A DNA stretch of 64,000 bases from Erythrobacter sp. (GTDB taxonomy: Bacteria; Pseudomonadota; Alphaproteobacteria; Sphingomonadales; Sphingomonadaceae). The DNA is taken from assembly GCA_025698865.1 (NCBI GenBank), contig JAILWQ010000002.1, positions 1 through 64,000 of the forward strand. Direction: 5' to 3'. This document shows, one piece after another, positions 1 through 6,874 of the stretch. The notes below the pieces were generated by a model. The model ran no database searches. It was given only the letters and a program-made list of their open reading frames with translations, and was not told the origin of the DNA. A program made the translations under genes and the position numbers. Position 1 is the stretch's first letter; each line of letters starts with the position of its first letter.

Positions 1-223
1 TTTGCGACAACTGATCCGCTTGATGCGGTTCCGTCATAGGACGGCTAATTTCTTGAGGCGGTGCAGCGGTTTACGCGCACGCGCGAGGGGCGCAGATCAT
101 GTCCGGGGCGGATTTGCCCTTGAGGCGGTTTTCAGTGCCGAGCGAAGCGGCTGTCAAAGAGCGGTTTCGCGCCAGCCTACGCGCGCGGATGCGCGCGGGC
201 AAGCGGCTAAGGAAGATGATCGA
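1..223. other. left edge, no supported gene
   Basis: Short overlapping ORFs exist in several frames, but none has a recognisable domain, a convincing ribosome binding site or a clear advantage over the others. I see nothing that can be called here. It lies downstream of the antitoxin gene on the minus strand. Confidence 0.4.
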
Positions 224-541
224 TCAGACCAGATCGCCGACGCCGGTGAGGTGCATGGTGCCCTTGCCAGGCAACTCGACGCGCAGCTCCAGCGTGCCGC
301 CAGCAGCCTCGACGTAACGGCGTAGGGTGGAGAGGTAGAGGTCGGTGCGCTTCTCGATCTTGTGGACCGAGGGCTGCTTGATCTTGAGCGTTTTCGCCAT
401 ATCGGCCTGGCTGCGCTCGGCGAGCTTGCGCAGTTCCTGGAGGCCCTCGACCTCGGCAACCAGCTCGGCGGCGCGCGCCTCGATCTTGCGGCGACGTGCC
501 TCAGGCAGCGCTGCCATCATCTCGCTACGAGTCCGTCCCAT
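224..541 (-). CDS. higA: HigA-like XRE antitoxin
   Basis: A 105-residue helix-turn-helix protein that would bind DNA and neutralise the toxin encoded just upstream. The central part (about residues 35-75) reads like an XRE domain: the stretch ERSQADMAKTLKIKQPSVHKIE has the two-helix spacing and the conserved Q and SV positions of that fold. The ATG at 541 lies 17 bases inside the toxin gene, giving a toxin-first, overlapping order typical of HigBA and other toxin-before-antitoxin pairs. A longer in-frame ORF reaches back to 715, but its extra residues are arginine/serine-rich shadow translation of the toxin gene, so I reject that start. The pair is probably autoregulated from the twin operators at 915-955. 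Confidence 0.85.
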   Translation of the reverse strand: MGRTRSEMMAALPEARRRKIEARAAELVAEVEGLQELRKLAERSQADMAKTLKIKQPSVHKIEKRTDLYLSTLRRYVEAAGGTLELRVELPGKGTMHLTGVGDLV

Positions 542-905
542 CGTCTTTCTCCTTCGCGGCCAGTGCCGCCAGATGCTCGTCGAACCGCTTGTCGGCGGTG
601 GCGATGAGCGTTTTGTAGAACCGCTTTTGCGCGACCCCGGCCTTGTCGCCTGCGACCAGCAGGATCGCCTGCCGCTCGGGATCGAACGCGAACGCCACGC
701 GCCACACCCCGTCATCCGCCTTGAACCGCAGCTCCTTCATGTTCGCATGGCGCGAGCCGGAGAGCGTATCTGCATGCGGACGGCTGAGCTGCGGGCCATA
801 GACCTCCAGAAGGCCGGTCATGGCGAGCAACTCGTCCTGGACCGCTTCGGGCAGCTCGTCATATTCAGCGTCGAACGTATCGTGGTTGGCTACCGTCCAC
901 GGCAT
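525..905 (-). CDS. higB: HigB/Gp49-like toxin
   Basis: A 126-residue protein of the phage Gp49-like / HigB (RelE superfamily) toxins, which cleave mRNA, usually on the ribosome. Seen in the sequence: the N-terminal YDELPEAVQDELLAM helix, then the strand segment MKELRFKADDGVWRVAFAF and a following strand with basic residues, matching the compact RelE fold (KELR...WR.AFAFD). The C-terminus is a charged lysine/glutamate tail. The antitoxin gene overlaps its 3' end. The ATG at 905 sits only about 7 bases from the predicted -10 box, so the transcript may be leaderless or nearly so. HigB-like is more likely than classical RelE because the toxin gene comes first. Confidence 0.85.
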   Translation of the reverse strand: MPWTVANHDTFDAEYDELPEAVQDELLAMTGLLEVYGPQLSRPHADTLSGSRHANMKELRFKADDGVWRVAFAFDPERQAILLVAGDKAGVAQKRFYKTLIATADKRFDEHLAALAAKEKDDGTDS

Positions 906-911
906 GTCAGC

Positions 912-955
912 TATATAGCCTCCGAGCTATTATTTGTCCATAGCCTTTGAGCTAT
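912..955 (-). promoter_or_regulatory. higBA promoter with twin operators
   Basis: On the minus strand TGGACA (939-934) and TATATA (917-912) are separated by 16 bases, a good -35/-10 pair for the toxin gene starting at 905. Two near-identical dyads flank or overlap it: ATAGCCTCCGAGCTAT at 915-930 and ATAGCCTTTGAGCTAT at 940-955, with arms ATAGC/GCTAT and start-to-start spacing of 25 bp. This is what an autorepressing antitoxin would bind; the binding itself is inferred. Confidence 0.7.
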
Positions 956-956
956 A

Positions 957-1973
957 TCAGTCCTCGCCGTCGTCGGCGAGCACGGCTTCGAGCATGGCCC
1001 GATCGCGGGCGAGCTTTGCACCGGGATGGGTGGCCGCGTGGATCTCGGCGAGCTTGGTCACCGAGACGCGGGTGTATATCTGCGTGGTTTCGAGGCTTTC
1101 GTGGCCAAGCAGCGCCTGGATGAACCGGATATCGGCCCCGCCTTCGAGCATCAGCGTGGCAGCGGTGTGGCGCAGGAGGTGGCACGAACCGGGCTTGCCG
1201 ATGCCGCTTTCCTTCACATAGCCGCGCACCTTTTCGGAGAGGCGCTTGGGATCGATCGCACGGCCATGGCGGCTGAGGAACAGGACGCCCGGATCGCGGC
1301 CCGCGACCAGGCCCGGACGCACCCGGTCGCGATAGGCGGCGAGCCAGACCTTCGCCCGCTCGCCGAGCGGCAGCACCCGGTCCTTGTTGCCCTTGCCCTG
1401 GCGCACGATCAGCGCGCCGCGCGGATAGTCCACATCGAACAGGCGCAGCCCGATCAGCTCGGAGCGGCGGATCGCGGTCGCATAAAGCAGCTCCAGCATT
1501 GCCCGATCGCGCAGGCCCAGCACGGTGCCTGTATCGGGCACAGCCAGCACCGCCTCGGCTTCATCGGCGGTGAGCACCACGGCGGGCAGGCGTTTCTCAG
1601 GGCGCGGCAGTTCGAGGTCGGATGCGGGATTGGAGAGGATATGGTTTTCGCGCGCCAGCCATTTGAACCAGGCACGGATCGGGACCATCCGCTGCGCCTG
1701 CGTGCGGAACGAGAGCGGCTCGCCGTTCGGTTTGCGATGGTAATAGAGGTGGCGCTGATAGCGCTCCAGGATCGGCTTGGTGACGTCGTGCGGACGCTCC
1801 AGGCCCCGCTCGGCGCACCACAGCACGAACGTCGCCAGCCCATGCCGCCGATCGGCGATCGTGGCAGGCGAGTAATTGCGGATCGCGAGGCTGACCAGGA
1901 ACCGCTCCAGGTGCGAGACGAGGCTGTCGGGATCGTGGCGACCGGGCAACTCGGGCAGCTTGCGCCGGGGCAT
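957..1973 (-). CDS. XerC/XerD-like tyrosine recombinase
   Basis: A 338-residue site-specific recombinase. The N-terminal core-binding (SAM-like) domain spans about residues 15-110. The catalytic domain follows from about 130. The catalytic set is visible: Arg169 in AIRRSEL, a Lys in the GKGNKDR hairpin (about 194-197), His265 and Arg268 in CHLLRHT, His291 in GHES and the nucleophile Tyr300 in TQIYTRV. The length and the short N-terminus fit XerC/XerD-type enzymes rather than P4-type integrases. Its start codon lies one base beyond the stop codon of the primase gene upstream on the same strand, so the two are probably co-transcribed. It may resolve or integrate the element carrying this backbone; the target site is not evident. 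Confidence 0.93.
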   Translation of the reverse strand: MPRRKLPELPGRHDPDSLVSHLERFLVSLAIRNYSPATIADRRHGLATFVLWCAERGLERPHDVTKPILERYQRHLYYHRKPNGEPLSFRTQAQRMVPIRAWFKWLARENHILSNPASDLELPRPEKRLPAVVLTADEAEAVLAVPDTGTVLGLRDRAMLELLYATAIRRSELIGLRLFDVDYPRGALIVRQGKGNKDRVLPLGERAKVWLAAYRDRVRPGLVAGRDPGVLFLSRHGRAIDPKRLSEKVRGYVKESGIGKPGSCHLLRHTAATLMLEGGADIRFIQALLGHESLETTQIYTRVSVTKLAEIHAATHPGAKLARDRAMLEAVLADDGED

Positions 1974-4900
1974 TTACGCGTATGACCGGCGCTCGCCGGG
2001 ATCGTCCCGCGACGTGCTTTCGGGCCGTTCAGAGGCGCGCTGCGTCGGGAGCCGCAGGATTGCGCCGTTTTCTTGTCGATCAGGGCCGCGACCATCCCCC
2101 GACCGAGGCCCGACCGGACCCCGACCAGGGGCCGACCGATCGCCATCCGCCCCCGACCGATCGGCATCGTAGCCGCGCCCGCGCAGCGCCTCGACATCGA
2201 TCAGCCCCATGACGAAGGGCATGCCGGATTCGCCTTCACCAGACCACGCCAGCTCGTAGACGAACCGGGTGCCCTCGCGCCGGACCAGCAGGTATTCGAG
2301 GCTATCGAGGCGGCTGAGGTGGAGCTTGAGCTGGGTATCGCCCCAGCCACAGGCCTCGCGCAGCTCGCGCCGGGTGAACCGCACGTCGCGCGCATGTATG
2401 CTTTCCGCCGACGCGCGGGCGGCGACGTGATCGCGCACCAGGTGGAGCAGGCGGCGGGTCTGTGGCGGCAGTTCATCGAGCGTGGTGCCGAGCACCGCAT
2501 GGGCCAGTTGGTTCGCCGCTTCGATATCATCGAGCGTGGCCTCGATATAGTCGAGCGGCGGCAGGCCGGGGCGCTCCAGCGTCTGCATCGGGCGCTGGTG
2601 CTGGTGTAAGAGCGCAATGGCACGGATCAGCGCCAGATATTTGCGATGATCGCGCCGGGTGCGCGTCTTGTCATCGAGGAACGTCAGGTGTTCGGCATAG
2701 GGATTGACCACCTTCACCGGCTTCAGGAGCCGCTGAGCGTTGTGATGCAGCGTGCGGATCGCCGAGGCGTCCTCGCGTGCTGCCATCCCTTCCAGGGTTT
2801 CTTCATAGCGCTGGCGGGCATGGATCGCGCGCGTCTGCTCGCGGCTCTCGTCGATCGTGAGCACCAGGCAGCGGTTTTTCAGTTCCTCGTCGAGGTCGAT
2901 CGCGGTCGTGGTCAGCATCAGCGCCACCGGCCCCTCGACCGTATAATCCTGCGTCACCAGCTTGCCGGTCGCAGGGTCTTTCCCCGTCGAGGCGATGGTG
3001 AGCGCACCCTGGCTTTGCAGCAGCTTCAAGGCATAGGCGGCATGGCGCGCGCCTTCCTCTTCGGCGATCGCCAGCGCCTTGTGCTTCAGGTCCGTCTCGC
3101 CGAGGTAGAACAGGCTCTGTCCGGTCATCGCCGAGTAGGCCACCCGTTCCTCTTCCGGCACCAGATCGAGCACCGCATCCATCAGCGCGCTCTTGCCCGC
3201 TGCACTGGTCGACTGGATCAGCACCGCGAGCGGACGATCGAGCTTGCGGCTCAATGCCGCGAGGTAGGTGGTGAGCGCATTCTCGGCTTCGCCGATCACG
3301 CCGGTCGCCGCGATATCGGCGGCGATGCGGGCCAGAAGATCGGGCGCACGCAGCCAGGCCAGCGCGGCGGCTTCATCGGCAGCGCTGATCGCGGGCGAGG
3401 AAGAGGCAGGCGCCGAGGCGCGCAGCAGTTCTTCCTGCACCCCTTCGAGCGCAAGCAGCACCTGGCCTATGTCGCGCTTCACCGCGTCCGGCGCGAGGCC
3501 CAGCTCATGGGCGGCCTCGGCGACGAACGCGCCCCGCGCCTTGGCGGATAGCAGGTCCAGGCCATCGACGTGGAAGGCATCGCCCCGGCGGACCATGAGG
3601 TTGATCTTCATGGATTCGGGGGAAGCGTTGCGGGCAAGGCCCCGCGCGCGCCAGTTTCGATCGCCCAGGCGGATCGTCACGTCCTGCTCGCCGATCTCGG
3701 CCTCGACCGCTGGCGACGGGGACGGCGGGATCGGGCCAGCGTGCGAAGGTTCGGGGATGGTGTCGGCGGCGGGTGCCGGTTCGTCAGCTTCGGGCGACGG
3801 CGCGGGCGGCGAAGGTTCCTCCTTAGCAGCTAAGAAGGAAGCGGGTTCGTCGGTTGCGCCGGATATGTCTGTGTCCGGCTCCACCATTACGCGCGGGGCG
3901 GACTCGGCACCAGCCATCCAGGTGGCGGCGCGTAGCAGCATGCCCAGGCTCTTCGCCGCCGGCGTGGTGCTGAGCGCATAGGCGTTGGCATCCATGCCCT
4001 TGGGGAAGTTCACCCGGTAAACCCCGATCCCCAAGGGCGCGAGCCGCTCGACAACCGCCGCAGCACCCTTGTCCCCCGCAGCATCGCGGTCATAGGCGAC
4101 CAACACGCGCCTCACCCCATGATCGGTGAGCGCCGCCACGATATCGTCGGTAAGGCCACCGGCACCCCAGGCACAGGTGACGTTGCGGTATCCGGCACAC
4201 CAGAACGTCAGCGCGTCGATCGGAGCCTCGGCCAGGATCATCTCCTCGCTTGGTCCGAACGCCGCCAGGTTCAACACCCCACGGCGCGGCCCCGGCAGAT
4301 AGAGGTGATCGGGCGTGCCTTTCCTGAGGTTGTCCCTGATCTTGCGGCCATAGAGATTGACGATCCGGCCAGCGGCATCGCGGATCGGCACCACCAGGCT
4401 CCCGCGCATATACTCGTGCCCACTCTCCCGCAGCACGCCGAGGCGCTGGAGGTCGCCGCGTATCTCGGCCCCGGCCTTGCGGTTTGCCGCAGGGAGCCGA
4501 TAGCCCAGCGTGCGATCGGCAAAGCCCAGGCCGAACGCATCGATCAGCTCAGGATGCGCAAGGCCACGCTTTTCTAGATAGGCCAACGCATCGGGATTGT
4601 CGCGCAAGGTGCGCGTGTAATAGCCCGTCACCTTCTCCATCAGCGCGCCGTCCTCCGCTGGCGAGAACGTCTCCAGCTTGGGGACCGTCGAGCGCACCGC
4701 CTGCCCAGCGTCGGGATCGGGCGCGTAATCGGAACGCAGCAGCTCGACCGCATGGCGGAAGCTCACGCCCTCGCGTTTCATTACCCAGGCGATCGGATCG
4801 CCACCCGCCTCGCAGCCGAAGCAATGCCACAGGTTCTTGGCGACCGTGACGACGAGGCTGGGCGTATCGTCCTCGTGGAACGGGCAGCACCCGACCCGAT

Positions 4901-5003
4901 CGCCGCCGCGCTTCTCCAGGGTGACGCCCGACGATTCGACAAGCCGCACCAGGCTCACTTCGGTCTTGAGGCGCTCGATCTCGCTGTCTGGGATGCGCGG
5001 CAT
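1974..5003 (-). CDS. CHC2/Toprim primase fused to a P-loop ATPase
   Basis: A 1009-residue protein. The N-terminus is a DnaG-type CHC2 zinc finger (Cys39/40, His43, Cys61, Cys64). Residues about 100-245 match the primase catalytic N-domain. A Toprim domain lies at about 253-330 (Glu259 in LAEAPID, then Asp305 and Asp307 in AYDRDAAGD). After a proline/alanine-rich linker (about 375-430), a second part carries a Walker A-like STSAAGKS near residue 597 and a following Asp/Glu-rich strand, resembling helicase/ATPase parts of phage and plasmid replication proteins. The fusion suggests a primase-helicase for replication or establishment of the element. The last 60 or so residues are Gly/Arg/Asp/Pro-rich and overlap an 11-bp DNA repeat array. 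ATG at 5003 chosen because the CHC2 domain begins soon after. Confidence 0.9.
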   Translation of the reverse strand: MPRIPDSEIERLKTEVSLVRLVESSGVTLEKRGGDRVGCCPFHEDDTPSLVVTVAKNLWHCFGCEAGGDPIAWVMKREGVSFRHAVELLRSDYAPDPDAGQAVRSTVPKLETFSPAEDGALMEKVTGYYTRTLRDNPDALAYLEKRGLAHPELIDAFGLGFADRTLGYRLPAANRKAGAEIRGDLQRLGVLRESGHEYMRGSLVVPIRDAAGRIVNLYGRKIRDNLRKGTPDHLYLPGPRRGVLNLAAFGPSEEMILAEAPIDALTFWCAGYRNVTCAWGAGGLTDDIVAALTDHGVRRVLVAYDRDAAGDKGAAAVVERLAPLGIGVYRVNFPKGMDANAYALSTTPAAKSLGMLLRAATWMAGAESAPRVMVEPDTDISGATDEPASFLAAKEEPSPPAPSPEADEPAPAADTIPEPSHAGPIPPSPSPAVEAEIGEQDVTIRLGDRNWRARGLARNASPESMKINLMVRRGDAFHVDGLDLLSAKARGAFVAEAAHELGLAPDAVKRDIGQVLLALEGVQEELLRASAPASSSPAISAADEAAALAWLRAPDLLARIAADIAATGVIGEAENALTTYLAALSRKLDRPLAVLIQSTSAAGKSALMDAVLDLVPEEERVAYSAMTGQSLFYLGETDLKHKALAIAEEEGARHAAYALKLLQSQGALTIASTGKDPATGKLVTQDYTVEGPVALMLTTTAIDLDEELKNRCLVLTIDESREQTRAIHARQRYEETLEGMAAREDASAIRTLHHNAQRLLKPVKVVNPYAEHLTFLDDKTRTRRDHRKYLALIRAIALLHQHQRPMQTLERPGLPPLDYIEATLDDIEAANQLAHAVLGTTLDELPPQTRRLLHLVRDHVAARASAESIHARDVRFTRRELREACGWGDTQLKLHLSRLDSLEYLLVRREGTRFVYELAWSGEGESGMPFVMGLIDVEALRGRGYDADRSGADGDRSAPGRGPVGPRSGDGRGPDRQENGAILRLPTQRASERPESTSRDDPGERRSYA
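2089..2164. repeat. 11-bp iteron-like tandem array
   Basis: CGACC begins at 2089, 2100, 2111, 2122 and 2133, exactly 11 bases apart, followed by one degenerate 10-base unit (CATCCGCCCC at 2144) and another CGACCGATCGG at 2154. Examples of units: CGACCGAGGCC, CGACCGGACCC, CGACCGATCGC. Because 11 is not a multiple of 3, the reading frame of the overlapping primase gene shifts at each unit, so protein repetition does not explain it. Spacing near one helical turn is typical of iterons bound by replication or recombination proteins; that role is inferred. Confidence 0.75.
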
Positions 5004-5036
5004 GGCGGTATGCTCCGGAACCCTGTCAAGAGGGTA

Positions 5037-5097
5037 TTGAGTAATTTAACTCATCTCGTTATTACTCTCCAGAAGAGTAGAGTCAACTGCGTCACTC
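5037..5097 (+). promoter_or_regulatory. divergent control region with GAGT/ACTC dyads
   Basis: Between the primase (minus) and the XRE gene (plus). GAGTAAT at 5039-5045 is the inverted complement of ATTACTC at 5061-5067; ACTCT/AGAGT form a dyad at 5064-5078; GAGT at 5080 pairs with ACTC at 5094. TTGAGT (5037-5042) and TATTAC (5060-5065) are 17 bases apart and could be a promoter reading right. Likely operators of the XRE protein encoded next door. Confidence 0.5.
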
Positions 5098-5115
5098 AGA
5101 ACATGGGGTATAGGC

Positions 5116-5529
5116 ATGGCCGCAACACATCGGACGATCGCGACCATGAACAGCCAGGACGAGTCTTTCTTCAAGGAACTGGGCACCCGCATTGCGCATG
5201 CTCGCAAGGATCAGGGGATGACCCAGGTGCAGCTTGCCGAACGGCTCGGCATTGCCCAGCAGACGCTCGCCCATTACGAGGTCGGTCGCGTCCGCATGGC
5301 CGCATCGCTTCTGCCGACCATTGCCGATATCCTCGACCGCTCGCTCGATGAGCTGCTGCTCGGCGAACCGGCGATGCGCAAAGCCAGCAAGCGAGGCCCA
5401 GCATCACGGCTCCAGCAACAGATCGACGCCGTGGCCCAGCTCCCCAAGTCCGAGCAGCGGTTCGTCTCCAAGATGCTCGATAACCTGCTCGCCCAGCATC
5501 TGGGACAGGAGAGCGTCAACGCCGCCTGA
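5116..5529 (+). CDS. XRE-family regulator
   Basis: A 137-residue DNA-binding regulator. Residues about 20-75 form a canonical helix-turn-helix of the Cro/CI type: the segment RIAHARKDQGMTQVQLAERL followed by GIAQQTLAHYEVGRVRM and the DILDRSLDELL helix. The rest is a basic linker and a C-terminal helix (QLPKSEQRFVSKMLDNLLAQ) often seen in dimerising repressors. It is divergent from the primase gene, with inverted repeats between them, so it probably represses the primase-recombinase operon and itself. ATG at 5146 (MNSQDES) is an alternative start; neither has a strong ribosome binding site. Confidence 0.88.
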   Translation: MAATHRTIATMNSQDESFFKELGTRIAHARKDQGMTQVQLAERLGIAQQTLAHYEVGRVRMAASLLPTIADILDRSLDELLLGEPAMRKASKRGPASRLQQQIDAVAQLPKSEQRFVSKMLDNLLAQHLGQESVNAA

Positions 5530-5629
5530 TCCTTTCTCAGCCGCCACCGGCGCGGCATGGCAGCACGGAACACGGCAAGGGGCCGGGAGATACACCCGCA
5601 GCCCCCAGGCGGAGCCTTAGCAGCTCTAA

Positions 5630-6241
5630 TCAGGAAGATTCGTCAGGCGGGACCATACCTTGCATGAGCGCGGCCAACGCATCATGCCCGCCCAGCTGAT
5701 GGCGAAGCTGGGTCAGCGCATCCTCGATCATTTGATCCGCAGCGATGAAGGCATGGCGCTGGATTCCATAGTGACGCTTATCGAGCATGGCATGAGCCTG
5801 CGCGGCAGTCATGGTATCGAGCCTGTCCTCGGCATCGGGGCTGTAGGGCCGATCAGGCAGCGCCATATGGCGAAGCGCCTCCACCGGAACGCGCCAGAAG
5901 ATCGCAGGCAGCTCGAGCGTGCCGCTGTGTTGGGACGCATCGATCGCTTCCCATATCCGCAGCACATCGCCTTGCAAGCGTGACCAGGCTTCGGACACGA
6001 GGCTCATCGCCCGCGCCGGTTGCGCACCATATTGGGTGAGCTGGGTGACCAGCAGCAGCTGGAACAGTTGGTCCGCATCATACTCGGCAGGATTGCCCCG
6101 GCCCGATGCAACGCCCACCGGGAAGCCTTGCCGAGCAATATGCTTGAGCCGCCCCGCATAGGCGCTGAGGTGGTCAGGAGCGATATCGTGGAACCCGCTC
6201 AGGAAGCGTTCCACTTCGCGTGATCCGAGAGTCTCTTTCAT
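5630..6241 (-). CDS. putative repressor divergent from transfer operon
   Basis: A 203-residue protein I do not recognise by name. Residues about 25-85 (AYAGRLKHIARQGFP ... GRGNPAEYDADQLFQLLLV ... YGAQPARAMSLV) follow the pattern of a MerR-like winged helix: a short helix pair, a basic/glycine wing, then a helix that ends before the 'G..P..A..LV' turn. The rest is helical with no catalytic motif. The gene is divergent from the RHH-coupling protein-relaxase operon and its start codon abuts a perfect palindrome at 6245, so control of transfer genes is a reasonable inference. Function is otherwise unknown. Confidence 0.7.
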   Translation of the reverse strand: MKETLGSREVERFLSGFHDIAPDHLSAYAGRLKHIARQGFPVGVASGRGNPAEYDADQLFQLLLVTQLTQYGAQPARAMSLVSEAWSRLQGDVLRIWEAIDASQHSGTLELPAIFWRVPVEALRHMALPDRPYSPDAEDRLDTMTAAQAHAMLDKRHYGIQRHAFIAADQMIEDALTQLRHQLGGHDALAALMQGMVPPDESS

Positions 6242-6244
6242 GGC

Positions 6245-6305
6245 AGGATAACATTATCCTCTTGGCGCTGTCTGGAAGCCGTCCTATAAAGGACAACGCT
6301 ATCCT
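6245..6305. promoter_or_regulatory. two 16-bp palindromic operators
   Basis: AGGATAACATTATCCT (6245-6260) is a perfect 7-bp dyad with a 2-base centre. AGGACAACGCTATCCT (6290-6305) matches it at 13 of 16 positions, starting 45 bp downstream. A further dyad, GTCCT/AGGAC, spans 6281-6294. They lie between the divergent putative repressor and the transfer module. Confidence 0.6.
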
Positions 6306-6403
6306 ACCACAAGAGCCAAGACCGCATGCTGCCACATATCCACATCCTCGATCGCCTTCATTCCCTCTGGGACCACGATGCTGCGCATCGTGAAGGGAAG
6401 GCC

Positions 6404-6425
6404 ACACACCCCACGCACATCGTGC
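6404..6425 (-). other. candidate oriT nic region, MOBF module 1
   Basis: On the minus strand 6418-6404 reads GTGCGTGGGGTGTGT. GCGTGGGGTGT followed by G is the known core around the nick in F-plasmid oriT, cut by the MOBF relaxase TraI. By analogy the nick would fall between 6406 and 6405. A short dyad GCAC-GAT-GTGC (6425-6415) sits on the 5' side. The same 15 bases recur at 37877-37891 upstream of the second relaxase module. With this polarity the relaxase genes would enter the recipient last, the usual arrangement. Site use is inferred. Confidence 0.7.
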
Positions 6426-6535
6426 AGACCCCCATCGTCAGCCTTTTCAGCACCTTAGCCGTATGCCGCCGTATTCGCCGCGCGCATCATATCCGACCAA
6501 CCTGCTGAGAACGCACTGTATTCTCCGAGATACGC

Positions 6536-6874
6536 ATGTCCGCCACCACCGTCGTCCAGACCCGCCTCTCACCCAGCCTCGTCAAGACGCTCGATACCCG
6601 CGCCAGCGAGGCCGGGATCACCCGCGCCGAGCTGCTCCGCATGCTGCTCGAAGCCGCGCTCGACGAGCCGCAGACCTCCGCCGATGCAGTCGCAACCGAT
6701 CCCCTGGTCGCCCAGATCGCCGACGAGCTGGGCACCCTCATGGCCAAGGTCGATGCCTGCCTGACCACAAGCCGCAACGCCCACGCCGCCGCCAGGCTCG
6801 CCGGGTTGATGCTGCTCCCGGCGGACAAGCAGCAGGCCTATATCGACAAGCTCACCCAGGCGGTGCGCCCGTGA
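6536..6874 (+). CDS. ribbon-helix-helix relaxosome protein (TrwA-like)
   Basis: A 112-residue protein whose N-terminus (VVQTRLSPSLVKTLDTRA ... GITRAELLRMLLEAAL, residues 5-45) reads as a ribbon-helix-helix DNA-binding domain: one beta strand then two helices. The C-terminal half is helical. In MOBF systems such as R388 the order RHH accessory protein, coupling protein, relaxase (TrwA-TrwB-TrwC) is standard, and that is what follows here, so a role in oriT binding and operon autoregulation is likely. Its stop codon overlaps the GTG start of the next gene. A plausible nic site lies about 120 bp upstream. Confidence 0.85.
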   Translation: MSATTVVQTRLSPSLVKTLDTRASEAGITRAELLRMLLEAALDEPQTSADAVATDPLVAQIADELGTLMAKVDACLTTSRNAHAAARLAGLMLLPADKQQAYIDKLTQAVRP

